The position numbers and the translations under genes are program-made. A stretch of 64,000 nt of DNA from Candidatus Neomicrothrix sp. UBA2517 (lineage in GTDB: Bacteria; Actinomycetota; Acidimicrobiia; Acidimicrobiales; UBA8592), in contig DDNP01000002.1 in the NCBI GenBank assembly GCA_002341185.1, forward strand, positions 62,001-126,000, read 5' to 3'. Shown here in pieces: positions 8,111 through 17,610 of this stretch (its first letter is position 1; the number at the start of each line of letters is the position of its first letter). Under the pieces are notes generated by a model. The model was not told the DNA's origin. It worked only from the letters and a program-made list of their open reading frames with translations, and did no database searches.

Positions 8111-10642
8111 CTATTCAGCTGCAATAAATTCTTCCACTGATGGTGGCTCAAAGCCCTCTACCGCTTTGAAAATTATCTTGCTATCAGTTTCATCTTCTAT
8201 TTCATTATCGATATCAACAACTACTATTTGACCTGCATTAAACTCTTTCAAAAGTAATCTTTCCGAAAGCGGATCTTCAACAAGACGCTGAATAGCTCTA
8301 CGTAAAGGTCTTGCTCCTAGTTCAGGATCATAGCCTCTATCAGCGAGATAATGCTTCGCCTCAACCGTGACTTCTAAGCCCATCCCTTGCATTTCAAGTT
8401 GTTCTGTTACTCTGGCAACCATTAAGTCAACTATTTCGGTTACCTCACTCTTTGATAGCTCATGGAAGACGATAACTTCATCAACACGATTTAGGAATTC
8501 GGGCCTAAAGTGATTTTTCAAAGATTCTGTAACTTTATCTTTCATTTTTTGGTAGGTCACAGATTCATCGTTTGTCGAGAAGCCAAGATTGGCTTTTCTT
8601 AAATCGCGTGTTCCTAAATTAGATGTCATAATAATTACAGTGTTACGGAAATCAACTGATCTCCCTTGACTATCCGTTAACCTTCCTTCTTCAAGTATTT
8701 GCAGAAGAGCATTAAATACATCTGGGTGAGCTTTCTCTATCTCATCAAAAAGGACTACTGAAAATGGTTTTCTTCTCACTGCTTCTGTAAGCTGTCCACC
8801 TTCTTCATATCCCACGTACCCAGGAGGAGAACCCATAAGCCTACTCACGGTGTGTTTTTCCATGTATTCAGACATATCTAAACTGATGAGTGCTTGCTCA
8901 TCCCCAAATAAGAATTCCGCTAACGTTTTTGCTAATTCGGTTTTTCCGACTCCGGATGGGCCTAAGAATATGAAAGACCCAGATGGCCGTTTCGGATCCT
9001 TTAAACCAGCTCTTGTACGTCGGATCGCCTGACTTACAGCTTTTATGCTATCTTCTTGCCCAATCACACGCTTATGGAGTTCATCTTCCATCCGAAGTAG
9101 CTTCGCAGTTTCTTCCTCAGTTAATTTGAAAACAGGAATTCCAGTCCAAACGGAGAGAACCTCTGCAATTGCTTCTTCATCTACTTCATCAAAGAAATCG
9201 ACACCAGAATCTTTCATTTCATTTTCCATGGCTTCTTTTTTGTTAAGTAGCTCTTTTTCTTTATCACGCAGGCGACCGGCTTCTTCAAAGTCTTGTGATT
9301 CAACGGCTGCTTTCTTTTCACCTGTAACAATAGCTAACTCATTTTCTATTTCTTTAAAGTCTGGAGGAGTTTCCATTCTTTTCAGTCGCAAACGTGAACC
9401 AGCTTCATCAATAAGGTCTATAGCTTTATCGGGAAGGTGGCGATCTGAAATATAACGATCGGCCAGATTTGCTGCGGCAACAAGCGCTTGGTCGGTGATT
9501 GTGACCTTGTGATGCTCCTCATAGCGATCACGAAGACCTTTCAGGATTTCTATGGTGTGCGAGACAGAAGGTTCATCAACAATAATCTTCTGGAATCGCC
9601 TTTCAAGAGCTGCATCTTTCTCAAGGTGTTTCCTATATTCGTCAAGGGTAGTCGCCCCAATAGTTTGAAGCTCTCCACGAGCGAGCATTGGCTTTAGAAT
9701 CGAAGCTGCATCAATAGCTCCCTCAGCAGCTCCGGCCCCTACGAGAGTATGAAGCTCATCTATAAATAATATGATGTCCCCTCGTGTTTTGATTTCCTTT
9801 AAAACTTTTTTAAGTCTTTCTTCAAAATCACCTCGATATCGGGAGCCCGCTACCAAAGCTCCGAGGTCTAATGTGTAAAGTTGTTTGCCTCGAAGGGGCT
9901 CTGGCACATCGTTTGTAGCTATCGATCTTGCTAATCCTTCCACAATAGCCGTTTTCCCAACTCCAGGCTCGCCAACAAGAACTGGATTGTTCTTAGTTCT
10001 TCTGCTCAGAACTTGCATAACTCGTTCTGCTTCTCTTGACCTACCGATAACTGGATCAAGTTTTTTTTCTTTGGCAAGTTGGGTTAAGTTCCGTCCGAAT
10101 TGATCAAGCACCATAGAAGAATTTGGGTCACCGCCTCTTCCTCCCGTTCCGGCTGAGGCTCTTTCTCCTTTTCGACCGCCTTCTTGTTCTTGATCGCCTG
10201 AACCTGAATACCCTGAAAGTAGTTGGATAACTTGTTGCCTAACACGAGAAAGGTCAGCTCCAAGTTTTGTTAGGACTTGAGCTGCTACTCCTTCGCCTTC
10301 TCGAATCAAGCCTAATAAAATGTGTTCAGTGCCAATATAGTTGTGACCTAGTTGAAGAGCTTCTCTTAAACTTAACTCCAACACTTTCTTGGCTCGGGGC
10401 GTAAACGGAATATGGCCGCTGGGGGATGAACCACCCTGTCCGATAATTTCCTCAACCTGTTCTCGAACAGCCTCCAGAGAAATTCCTAAAGATTCGAGCG
10501 CTTTCGCGGCTACCCCTTCTCCTTCATGTATCAGCCCTAAAAGGATGTGCTCCGTTCCTATATAATTGTGGTTGAGGAGACGAGCTTCTTCTTGAGCTAG
10601 AACGACTACTCTTCGTGCTCTATCTGTAAATCTTTCAAACAA
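8111..10642 (-). CDS. clpC: ClpC-type AAA+ unfoldase of the Clp protease
   Basis: 843 residues, TTG start with AAAGG eight bases upstream. Order of parts: two Clp-N repeats (residues 1-145, each with NYIGTEHILLGLI), the first AAA+ module with GEPGVGKTAIVEG and a UvrB/UVR-type coiled middle domain (EEAGRLRDKEKEL), and the second AAA+ module with GPSGVGKTELAK and LFDEIEKAHPDVFN, ending in a ClpB-D2-small domain. It unfolds substrates for ClpP and is usually essential in Actinobacteria. It lies close to lysS and panC, as in mycobacteria. A 241-base gap upstream likely holds its promoter; no clear ClgR or CtsR operator was recognised. Confidence 0.97.
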   Translation of the reverse strand: MFERFTDRARRVVVLAQEEARLLNHNYIGTEHILLGLIHEGEGVAAKALESLGISLEAVREQVEEIIGQGGSSPSGHIPFTPRAKKVLELSLREALQLGHNYIGTEHILLGLIREGEGVAAQVLTKLGADLSRVRQQVIQLLSGYSGSGDQEQEGGRKGERASAGTGGRGGDPNSSMVLDQFGRNLTQLAKEKKLDPVIGRSREAERVMQVLSRRTKNNPVLVGEPGVGKTAIVEGLARSIATNDVPEPLRGKQLYTLDLGALVAGSRYRGDFEERLKKVLKEIKTRGDIILFIDELHTLVGAGAAEGAIDAASILKPMLARGELQTIGATTLDEYRKHLEKDAALERRFQKIIVDEPSVSHTIEILKGLRDRYEEHHKVTITDQALVAAANLADRYISDRHLPDKAIDLIDEAGSRLRLKRMETPPDFKEIENELAIVTGEKKAAVESQDFEEAGRLRDKEKELLNKKEAMENEMKDSGVDFFDEVDEEAIAEVLSVWTGIPVFKLTEEETAKLLRMEDELHKRVIGQEDSIKAVSQAIRRTRAGLKDPKRPSGSFIFLGPSGVGKTELAKTLAEFLFGDEQALISLDMSEYMEKHTVSRLMGSPPGYVGYEEGGQLTEAVRRKPFSVVLFDEIEKAHPDVFNALLQILEEGRLTDSQGRSVDFRNTVIIMTSNLGTRDLRKANLGFSTNDESVTYQKMKDKVTESLKNHFRPEFLNRVDEVIVFHELSKSEVTEIVDLMVARVTEQLEMQGMGLEVTVEAKHYLADRGYDPELGARPLRRAIQRLVEDPLSERLLLKEFNAGQIVVVDIDNEIEDETDSKIIFKAVEGFEPPSVEEFIAAE

Positions 10643-10883
10643 AGTGATGACCTTTCACGAAATTTTGTTTAATGTACTCTGCGCCCTTTTGTTATCAGAC
10701 CGTATTGCCTAACTTAGACGTCATATTAGATACAACACAATAGCGTGGCGAATCATTCCCTTTTTTGTAAGAAAAGTAAATTTTTTCTATTTATATAAAT
10801 AACTATGCTTATGACTAACGCTTCACGTGTGCCATCCGGCATTTTTGGGTGTCTATAGTTCATGTCTCCTTTAGACTTTAACA

Positions 10884-11879
10884 ATGGCACTCGTTTCGTC
10901 CCTGTCCGTTCTTCCCACATTGGAAGGCGATCTAGAACGTCTAGAAAAACTGCTCGTAACGTCAGTGATTGCTGAAGAGGATTATTTGACAGAAATCGCT
11001 AGTCATTTAATAACAGCTGGTGGCAAGCGCGTTCGCCCTGGTTTCTCAATCGCTTCTAGTGGGGTAGAAAAGTCAATTGCAATAAATGCGTCAAAAGCAG
11101 TTCTTCTTGGTGGTGTCGCAGTAGAACTAGTCCATCTTGGATCTCTTTACCACGACGATGTTATGGATGAAGCTGAGTTACGAAGAACTGTTCCTTCTGT
11201 AAATGCTTTATGGGGAAACTTAACTGCAATTTTAGCTGGTGATTTTTTGCTAGCACGAGCTTCTGAAATAGCTGCTTCTTTAGGAACTGAAGTCGCAGGC
11301 CTTTTAGCAAAAACCATCGGTGAGTTATGCGAGGGTCAAATTTTGGAACTTCAATCAGCATTCAAAATTGACCGTACATTAGATTCTTACGAGCGATCAA
11401 TCTCAGGAAAGACAGCATCTTTGCTAGCCACGGCATGCAAAATTGGTGGATTAACAGCTGAACTTTCTCGGGAAAATATTGATATCACTAAATCTTTCGG
11501 ACACTCGTATGGTATGGCTTTTCAAATCATTGATGACATTCTTGATTTAACTGCGACCGATGAGGAGCTCGGAAAACCAGCAGGGAACGATTTAATTGAA
11601 GGTGTATACACGCTTCCAGTAATCTCAGCATTCTCTTCAAAATATGGAGAAGAGTTAGAAGAGATCCTCGGTAAAGAAATATCCCTTGAGGAAAGAAATC
11701 GGGCTCGTCAATTGATAAGACAGAGCGGAGGAGTCAAAGATGCTCTTACTAGAGCAAGATATTGGACTGGCCAAGCTGTCTCAGCCCTAGATAATCTTCC
11801 AGATTCCGAAGCAACAACAGCACTGAAATCAGCTACCGACCATCTAATTAATAGAGCATCATCTACAACTATCAATTAA
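10884..11879 (+). CDS. Polyprenyl diphosphate synthase (trans-isoprenyl)
   Basis: 331 residues. It adds isopentenyl units to an allylic diphosphate, making a long-chain polyprenyl diphosphate, probably the menaquinone side chain. The first aspartate-rich motif is DDVMDEAELRR (after LVHLGSLYH) and the second is FQIIDDILDLT; GGKRVRPGF is the IPP-binding site near residue 50. The small Ser-Leu-Tyr before DDxxD suggests a long product, like hepta- or octaprenyl synthases. It sits on the opposite strand between clpC and lysS, where mycobacteria have lsr2, so it may be a lineage-specific insertion. Chain length cannot be fixed from sequence. Confidence 0.93.
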   Translation: MALVSSLSVLPTLEGDLERLEKLLVTSVIAEEDYLTEIASHLITAGGKRVRPGFSIASSGVEKSIAINASKAVLLGGVAVELVHLGSLYHDDVMDEAELRRTVPSVNALWGNLTAILAGDFLLARASEIAASLGTEVAGLLAKTIGELCEGQILELQSAFKIDRTLDSYERSISGKTASLLATACKIGGLTAELSRENIDITKSFGHSYGMAFQIIDDILDLTATDEELGKPAGNDLIEGVYTLPVISAFSSKYGEELEEILGKEISLEERNRARQLIRQSGGVKDALTRARYWTGQAVSALDNLPDSEATTALKSATDHLINRASSTTIN

Positions 11880-11912
11880 GCATAGCCGTGACAGAATTAT
11901 GAAATAATAGAT

Positions 11913-13313
11913 TTATTGTTCTGGCCGTAATGTCGGAAACAGAACCACATCTCTTATCGTTTGTACATCTGCCAACATCATCACCAAACGGTCAATTCCT
12001 ATTCCAATACCTCCGGTAGGAGGTAACCCAAATTCAAGGGCGCGTATGTAATCCGAATCGACTCCCATGGCTTCTTCGTCACCAGATTTACCTTTCTCTA
12101 ATTGATCTTTGAACCGTTCCATTTGTTCCTCTGAGTCAACAAGTTCAGAAAATCCGTTTAGGATTTCTCGTCCAGCAATAATTCCTTCAAATCGTTCGGT
12201 GAAACCGTCTTTATCTCGATGATCTCTAGATAATGGTGAAACTTCTTTAGGATATTCGGTGACAAAACAAGGATTCCATATATTTGCCTCTACTGTCTTT
12301 TCATAAAGTTCAAGAATTAATTTTCCAGGACCATAGGAAGGTTGGACTTCAATATCATATTGGCTACACAAGTTTCGTAACTCACCAACGGACGTTTCCA
12401 GTGAAACAACATGACCGGTCTGTTCTTCTATCAACTCAACCATTGTTGCGCGTCTCCACGGAGCGGAAAGATCGATATCTTTCCCATCAAAAGACACTGT
12501 CGTTGAGCCAGTTAATTGAATGGCTAGATGCTCAATAAGATTCTCAGCTAATTCCATGATGTCATTCCAATCAGCATAAGCTTCATAGAGTTCTAACATC
12601 GTGAACTCGGGGTTATGCCGACTAGATATCCCTTCATTCCTAAATACTCTTGCTATCTCGAATACTTTCTCAAACCCAGCTACTACCAGTCTCTTTAGGT
12701 AAAGTTCAGGCGCTATTCGCAAGTAGAGTTCCATATCCAATGCGTTATGGTGGGTCGTGAATGGTTTTGCTAATGCCCCTCCGGGGATTGGATGGAAGAC
12801 AGGAGTTTCGACTTCCATAAAGTCTTTTTTTTCTAACCATTTCCTAGTCATCGAAATCAAGTTGCTTCGGACCACAAAGGCTTTCCTGGCTTCTTCAGTA
12901 ACCCAGAGGTCAACATACCTTTGGCGGTACCGTGTGTCTGGATCGCTTATCCCATGCCACTTATCTGGAAATGGCCTTTTAGTTCCAGCAAGTATTTCCC
13001 ACTCATCAACTTTGACAGATAACTCACCTCGTTTGGTCTTCATCACCTCGCCTTTGACACCAATCCAGTCTCCGATATTTAGAGCTGAAAATAGTTCAAA
13101 GTTAGGAGTTGACTTTGAGGGCGCAAAAAGTTGAATACGTCCAGTGCTGTCCTGCAAGTTTCCAAAAACAACCTTACCTTGATCACGTCTTTGCATGATC
13201 CTTCCAGCAATTGAAACAGAAACGCCTGACCCTGCTCCATCAGGAATCGATGAGTACTCTGATACTAGTTCTTCAACTTTTGCTGTTTTCTCAAATTTGT
13301 AAGGTGTATTCAT
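11913..13313 (-). CDS. lysS: Lysyl-tRNA synthetase, class II
   Basis: Charges tRNA-Lys. 466 residues with no N-terminal extension. An OB-fold anticodon-binding domain (about 30-135) is followed by the class II catalytic domain. Motif 1 is LEKKDFMEVETPVF, motif 2 is FRNEGISSRHNPEFTMLE, and motif 3 is GGIGIGIDRLVMML. The C-terminus (FPTLRPEQ) matches bacterial LysRS. It ends 34 bases from the convergent polyprenyl synthase. It lies downstream of panC, as in the mycobacterial panC-lysS-clpC block, but panD and coaX are missing here. Confidence 0.97.
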   Translation of the reverse strand: MNTPYKFEKTAKVEELVSEYSSIPDGAGSGVSVSIAGRIMQRRDQGKVVFGNLQDSTGRIQLFAPSKSTPNFELFSALNIGDWIGVKGEVMKTKRGELSVKVDEWEILAGTKRPFPDKWHGISDPDTRYRQRYVDLWVTEEARKAFVVRSNLISMTRKWLEKKDFMEVETPVFHPIPGGALAKPFTTHHNALDMELYLRIAPELYLKRLVVAGFEKVFEIARVFRNEGISSRHNPEFTMLELYEAYADWNDIMELAENLIEHLAIQLTGSTTVSFDGKDIDLSAPWRRATMVELIEEQTGHVVSLETSVGELRNLCSQYDIEVQPSYGPGKLILELYEKTVEANIWNPCFVTEYPKEVSPLSRDHRDKDGFTERFEGIIAGREILNGFSELVDSEEQMERFKDQLEKGKSGDEEAMGVDSDYIRALEFGLPPTGGIGIGIDRLVMMLADVQTIRDVVLFPTLRPEQ

Positions 13314-13367
13314 GTTTCTACAGTGTCGCAGGCTCTTAACATCATTTCAGGTATTTAGATAAGGAAG

Positions 13368-14225
13368 TTAAATATTAGGTCCATTTAAAGCACTCATGTT
13401 GTCTATGAGCCGGGCCTTACCAATTTTGACCGCAATCAGAACCCTTGTTTCGTCATCTATACGATCAGCCACTTTGAAAGTTTCACCATTGACTAGTTCG
13501 ACATAGTCAATACCTATTTCGGTAGACTTTTCTAGTTGTGCAATTATTAGCTGTTTGACTGCAGTTGAGTTTCTTTCTCCTGACTTTATCAAATCATACG
13601 CTTTTAGTAATGATCTCGGAATATTTGATGCTTCCTTTCGTTGACCCTCAGTAAGGTACATATTTCTACTTGATAACGCAAGCCCATCCGCATCTCTCAC
13701 AATCGGACACCCTTTTATCTCAACGCGGTATGACAAATCAGTTATCATTCGCTTTATTACGTGGAGTTGTTGCCAATCTTTTTCTCCAAAGTAAGCAGAA
13801 CAGACACCTACTATGTTAAATAATTTCGCAACTACAGTCGCAACACCTGCAAAATGAGTGGGCCTCGAAACACCCTCAAGAATGGAGGAAATTTCTGCTA
13901 TCGAAATTGAAGTTAATACATCATCACAAAACATTTCCTGTTGACTAGGTATAAACAAAAAATCAGCTCCGGCTTCACAAGCAAGCAAAGTGTCTTTCTC
14001 TATATCTTTCGGATAAGTATCCAAATCTTCTGTAGCCGAAAATTGAAGAGGATTAACGAAGATCGTTGTAACAACAATATCATTTTCTAATTTTGCTCGT
14101 TTGATAAGCGATAGGTGACCTTCATGCAAATATCCCATTGTAGGGACTAGACCGATTGAACTTTTCCCTACTCTTAAGTCATCCAGAGAATCTTGTAATT
14201 CTTTATGTGCGATTATTGTCTTCAT
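13368..14225 (-). CDS. panC: Pantothenate synthetase
   Basis: Condenses pantoate and beta-alanine with ATP to give pantothenate, the precursor of coenzyme A. 285 residues. Motifs: VPTMGYLHEGHLSLI (HxGH-like ATP site), FVNPLQFSATEDLDTYPKD, GEKDWQQLHVIKRM, and the KMSKS-like ALSSRNMYL. The start ATG overlaps the end of the DUF2520 gene by 4 bases, so translation is coupled. panB and panD are not in the window. Confidence 0.97.
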   Translation of the reverse strand: MKTIIAHKELQDSLDDLRVGKSSIGLVPTMGYLHEGHLSLIKRAKLENDIVVTTIFVNPLQFSATEDLDTYPKDIEKDTLLACEAGADFLFIPSQQEMFCDDVLTSISIAEISSILEGVSRPTHFAGVATVVAKLFNIVGVCSAYFGEKDWQQLHVIKRMITDLSYRVEIKGCPIVRDADGLALSSRNMYLTEGQRKEASNIPRSLLKAYDLIKSGERNSTAVKQLIIAQLEKSTEIGIDYVELVNGETFKVADRIDDETRVLIAVKIGKARLIDNMSALNGPNI

Positions 14226-14962
14226 ACGGATTCGTTCTCATTAATAATAGATTGAGCTGCAATACCTTTCGCCTCATCTAATAGACATTTGTATAAATTT
14301 TTTTCTGATTCGGGTAAGCATTTTAAATGAGATTTGATTGTTTGTTCATCTCCTCTTGCGGCTGGTCCTGTTAAAGCTTCAGCAGGGTTAAGCCCTGACA
14401 GGCCCTCAAGTGTGCTTGCAGATAATTCTAGGAACGGTTCAAATGGAATATTTAGTTCAAGAGATAATCTTTTCACCTGTGCCATTAACACCACTAGATG
14501 GTTAGATGCGATACATGCCGTTGCATGATATAAAGATCTACTTTCATTCGCTATAGAAAATTTTTGTCCTCCAAGCGCATCAACTATCACGTCAACATCA
14601 GAATCACCATCAATTGCATACCAAGTATTCCTAAGGAGTCTGTCTTTCCCTATTTCCGGTGTTGGCATAGAGACGAGCGGATGTATCGAAGCTCGCCTCC
14701 TGTGAGGTGAAAGACACTCAATTCCTCTAGCTCCTGATACATGGGCCACAATTGCTTCAGTAGCATTTAGATTTTGTGCGACTATGGGAATTTCATGATC
14801 GGGTGTTGTAATTAGGATGTAGTCAATATCAGGATTGAGGGCACCGATATTATCTTTTCTCCCTAATGGTTCTTTAACATTCCAACCAATCGACCTCAGA
14901 GCTAAATAAAAACTTAAGCCTGCCTTTCCTGGGCCGATTATTTGTACCGTAGGAGATTTCAC
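14222..14962 (-). CDS. Rossmann-fold oxidoreductase-like protein with DUF2520
   Basis: 246 residues. N-terminal nucleotide-binding fold with IIGPGKAGLSFYLAL, then a DUF2520 helical domain with HATACIASNHLVVLMAQ and LNPAEALTGPAARGDEQTI. It resembles ketopantoate reductase and ProC folds. The mycobacterial orthologue (Rv3603c) also sits directly before panC. The position suggests a ketopantoate reductase-like step in pantothenate synthesis, but this is inference. It overlaps both neighbours by 4 bases. Confidence 0.85.
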   Translation of the reverse strand: MKSPTVQIIGPGKAGLSFYLALRSIGWNVKEPLGRKDNIGALNPDIDYILITTPDHEIPIVAQNLNATEAIVAHVSGARGIECLSPHRRRASIHPLVSMPTPEIGKDRLLRNTWYAIDGDSDVDVIVDALGGQKFSIANESRSLYHATACIASNHLVVLMAQVKRLSLELNIPFEPFLELSASTLEGLSGLNPAEALTGPAARGDEQTIKSHLKCLPESEKNLYKCLLDEAKGIAAQSIINENESV

Positions 14963-15405
14963 CAGTCTCTCAATCGACGAACTTCACCTTCATTGGGGTT
15001 ATCCCAACTTTCTAGAAATATGGGGTCTAATTCGCCAAGGGGTATCATGACAAATGCTCGTTCTCCCATTCTTGGATGCGGAACTATCAGGTCTGGGTCG
15101 TTAACTTGTTCACCGTCGACCCAAAGAACATCCACATCAAGGGTTCTTGGGCCCCATCTAATCTCTCGTTTGCGATTAGCTCGCTTTTCGAGCATCTGTG
15201 CGTGTTCTAGAAGCTCACGAGCTCCTCGGTTTGTATCAAGCTCAATCACAATGTTCAAGTATGAATCCTGATCTGGACCTCCCACTGGATCGGTTTCATA
15301 AAGTCCAGATACAGCTTGCAAGTCATCAAAAGATGCTACAGCGTCCCTTAAAAAAGTCTCTTTCCCTCCGAGATTCGACCCTAGCCCAAGAAATGCTCGT
15401 CCCAT
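14959..15405 (-). CDS. folK: 6-hydroxymethyl-7,8-dihydropterin pyrophosphokinase
   Basis: Transfers diphosphate from ATP to the pterin, the step after FolB. 148 residues, normal length. LGLGSNLGGKETFL starts the fold, ETDPVGGPDQDSYLN covers the pterin site, and RWGPRTLDVDVLW holds the two metal-binding Asp residues, followed by VPHPRMGERAFVMIPLGEL. It overlaps the DUF2520 gene by 4 bases, so folK, DUF2520 and panC form a coupled chain. The phosphatase-like gene upstream ends 6 bases before it. Confidence 0.96.
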   Translation of the reverse strand: MGRAFLGLGSNLGGKETFLRDAVASFDDLQAVSGLYETDPVGGPDQDSYLNIVIELDTNRGARELLEHAQMLEKRANRKREIRWGPRTLDVDVLWVDGEQVNDPDLIVPHPRMGERAFVMIPLGELDPIFLESWDNPNEGEVRRLRDW

Positions 15406-15411
15406 TATGAA

Positions 15412-16005
15412 CTACTCTGCGATTTGCTCTTCAGCTTGCAGAGCTTCTAATTCCGCTAATCTTTCTTCATCTAGAGCAATCATTTCCTCGGGAGTTGGCA
15501 AATTATCAGAAGCTGACGCAATCTCTCTACCTGCAGGCCCAATTACTCGCTTGAGAATCTTTTCCATTTTCGTTATCGCTTCAGGAACAGTATCAATAAA
15601 TCCATTCCAGACAAGGTAACCTGCAAGGGTTCCGCCCATGGTATCCCCAACTTCTTCATGGTGAAGAAGCAATCGCTCGTTATTTTTTATCAACTTGTTG
15701 AGGTCTGAATACAGAACACTTAAGACCGTATTTAGATGCCCCCCAATCGCAACAGGGCGGTGAACACATTCGATATCAAACTCTTCATAGCTATGTAAAT
15801 TATGATTCGCAGGGATTATTGAGACAACTCTTTTGAAATCATTTCTTCTAATCCATATTAATTCTTCAACACGTCTAACTTTTCTGTGCTGTGGACCATA
15901 TCCTCCTGGACGTTCACAAACCGCTAACCGGTCCGTAATTATCCAAATGAGGTTTCGTGGCTGTATTCCTTCAGCCCATTTCCCTCTCATATTTAACTGA
16001 CGCAA
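15412..16005 (-). CDS. Dual-specificity phosphatase-like protein without catalytic Cys
   Basis: 197 residues. The TTG at 16005 is chosen since AGGAG lies six bases upstream. The region DRLAVCERPGGYGPQHRKVRR, VVSIIPANHNLHSYEEF and LLLHHEEVGDTMGGTLAGYL follows the order of dual-specificity phosphatases. In place of the HCx5R signature, the loop reads H115-H116-EEVGD-T122, so both the nucleophile Cys and the Arg are absent. It may be a binding-only pseudophosphatase. A long acidic tail (EEMIALDEERLAELEALQAEE) follows. It occupies the position where mycobacteria have ftsH-folE-folP-folB, between hpt and folK. The fold assignment is from pattern recognition, not a search. Confidence 0.6.
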   Translation of the reverse strand: MRQLNMRGKWAEGIQPRNLIWIITDRLAVCERPGGYGPQHRKVRRVEELIWIRRNDFKRVVSIIPANHNLHSYEEFDIECVHRPVAIGGHLNTVLSVLYSDLNKLIKNNERLLLHHEEVGDTMGGTLAGYLVWNGFIDTVPEAITKMEKILKRVIGPAGREIASASDNLPTPEEMIALDEERLAELEALQAEEQIAE

Positions 16006-16111
16006 TTTTAACTCCTGTTAGCTTTTCCCCACATAGAATTTTAGTACCTAAGCGGTGTGTTCCCCCTCTGATTTAGCTATCTTTTGCAGATTTCTGGTCA
16101 GATAGCAGTAT

Positions 16112-16654
16112 TTAGTCAAGGCCAGGATCATAGCTCCAAAGGTCGGGAAGATTTCTGTATCTTTCTGCAACGTCAAGCCCATAACCAATTACAAAATCTG
16201 GTGGGATTTCAAAACCAACATATTTTAGACCCAATTCCCCTGCTTGCCTTCCTGACCTAACTAGAAGAGCGCAGACTTCTAGGGAAGCAGGACCTCTAGA
16301 TTCAAGATTCTTTCGGAGGTAATTCAGTGTGAGTCCGCTGTCGATAATATCTTCAACAACGATAACGTCTCGTTCAGTAAGATCAATATCAAGATCTTTC
16401 ACTATTCGAACAACTCCACTTGTTTTAGTCGCGTTGCCGTAAGAAGATACAGCCATGAAATCAAATTCGATCGGTAAAGAGATTGCTCGAGCTAAATCTG
16501 CCATATAAATGAAAGCCCCTTTTAACACTCCTATAAGAAGGGGGGCTTTCCCCTCATAGTCTGAGGTAATCTGCTGACCGAGTTCAGTTATTCGATTTTC
16601 TATTTGCTTTTCGCTTAACAGGATAGTTCCTGGTGGTTTTAGTGGTTCATTCAT
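16112..16654 (-). CDS. hpt: Hypoxanthine phosphoribosyltransferase
   Basis: Purine salvage: joins hypoxanthine or guanine to PRPP. 180 residues. The PRPP loop is VIVVEDIIDSGLTLNYL, LLIGVLKGAFIYMADLARAI precedes it, and VGFEIPPDFVIGYGLDVAERYRNLPDL is the hood and base-binding end. It sits between tilS and the phosphatase-like gene, matching the conserved tilS-hpt order of Actinobacteria. Confidence 0.97.
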   Translation of the reverse strand: MNEPLKPPGTILLSEKQIENRITELGQQITSDYEGKAPLLIGVLKGAFIYMADLARAISLPIEFDFMAVSSYGNATKTSGVVRIVKDLDIDLTERDVIVVEDIIDSGLTLNYLRKNLESRGPASLEVCALLVRSGRQAGELGLKYVGFEIPPDFVIGYGLDVAERYRNLPDLWSYDPGLD

Positions 16655-16699
16655 AACGCCGGAACATTAACCCAGATACCTGATTAACTTGTGCATGTC

Positions 16700-17578
16700 T
16701 TAGGTTTTTTTTGGAGGAACAAGCCTCAGTATACGATTCGTTCGTTCTACTCTCCATCCAGATCCAATATCAGTTGAAAGCACCTCCAAGGAAGCAACAG
16801 CGAGAATACGGTCAATGGTTGCCAAATCAGGAGGGTGATCATCTTTCCGGGTCTCCCATACCCAATTTCGAATTGACTCTCTAGCTATCGCTATATGCGC
16901 TTTAATTAATTCGTCACACTTAGTTGGATCAATCTTTCTAGATTCAATATTTAAAAAATCCGCCCCTTTTCTCAGTATTTCAGCTTGCCTTGCGAGAAGG
17001 GGAACTAAATCTCGATCAGATATTGAATTCAGAAGCGGCAACACTTGATGCCGTATCTGATTTCGTCGATAAATTAAGCTTTCGTTTGATGGATCTTCAA
17101 AAAAATTAATCTTAAATTCGCGACATACTGCCTCAGTCTCGGATCGCCTTAAATTCAAAATAGGGCGTTGAGGTGACGGACGGATGCCTGAAAGTCCGTG
17201 CCAAGCGCTACCACGGATCAGCGCCAACAAAATAGTCTCTGCCTGATCATCTGCGGTATGTCCGGTGAGGACATTTTTAGGGAGGACTGAATAACGAGCC
17301 TTTCTTGCCCTCGCTTCAAGATTAGGACCGTTCTCGATACTTATCGTCAGAGATTCAAATTCAGCACCCAATGTTTGCGCTGTTTGGAATACAAGATTTG
17401 CCTCCTCTCCAGAGTTCTCTCTGATTCCATGATCAACATGAATAGCTTTTACTTCCTTACTTATATGAGTAGCCAATACGAGAAGGGCAACAGAGTCAGC
17501 TCCTCCCGAAACCGCACACTCAAGAGGTCCTTCGGGAAAGGTACAACGATTCAACAGATCACTAATCACAACAGCCAT
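16700..17578 (-). CDS. tilS: tRNA(Ile)-lysidine synthase
   Basis: Converts C34 of the tRNA-Ile that reads AUA to lysidine, so that it reads AUA not AUG. 292 residues: the N-type ATP pyrophosphatase domain has the SGGADS loop (residues 24-29), IHVDHGIRENS, and TGHTADDQAETILLALIRGS. The C-terminal domain of larger homologues is missing, as is common in Actinobacteria. The ATG at 17578 opens the reading frame, 33 bases after the upstream DUF2342 gene. Confidence 0.94.
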   Translation of the reverse strand: MAVVISDLLNRCTFPEGPLECAVSGGADSVALLVLATHISKEVKAIHVDHGIRENSGEEANLVFQTAQTLGAEFESLTISIENGPNLEARARKARYSVLPKNVLTGHTADDQAETILLALIRGSAWHGLSGIRPSPQRPILNLRRSETEAVCREFKINFFEDPSNESLIYRRNQIRHQVLPLLNSISDRDLVPLLARQAEILRKGADFLNIESRKIDPTKCDELIKAHIAIARESIRNWVWETRKDDHPPDLATIDRILAVASLEVLSTDIGSGWRVERTNRILRLVPPKKT

Positions 17579-17610
17579 ATTTAAGTACTTTATAGAAGAA
17601 CGACAATGAT

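Noticed and set aside
9045..9455. Long open frame opposite clpC
   Set aside because: Low-complexity Ser-rich translation without a conserved pattern; it is the antisense of the clearly coding clpC.
10643..10883. Extra gene or ncRNA between clpC and the prenyl synthase
   Set aside because: No credible frame or stable structure seen; likely holds the two divergent promoters.
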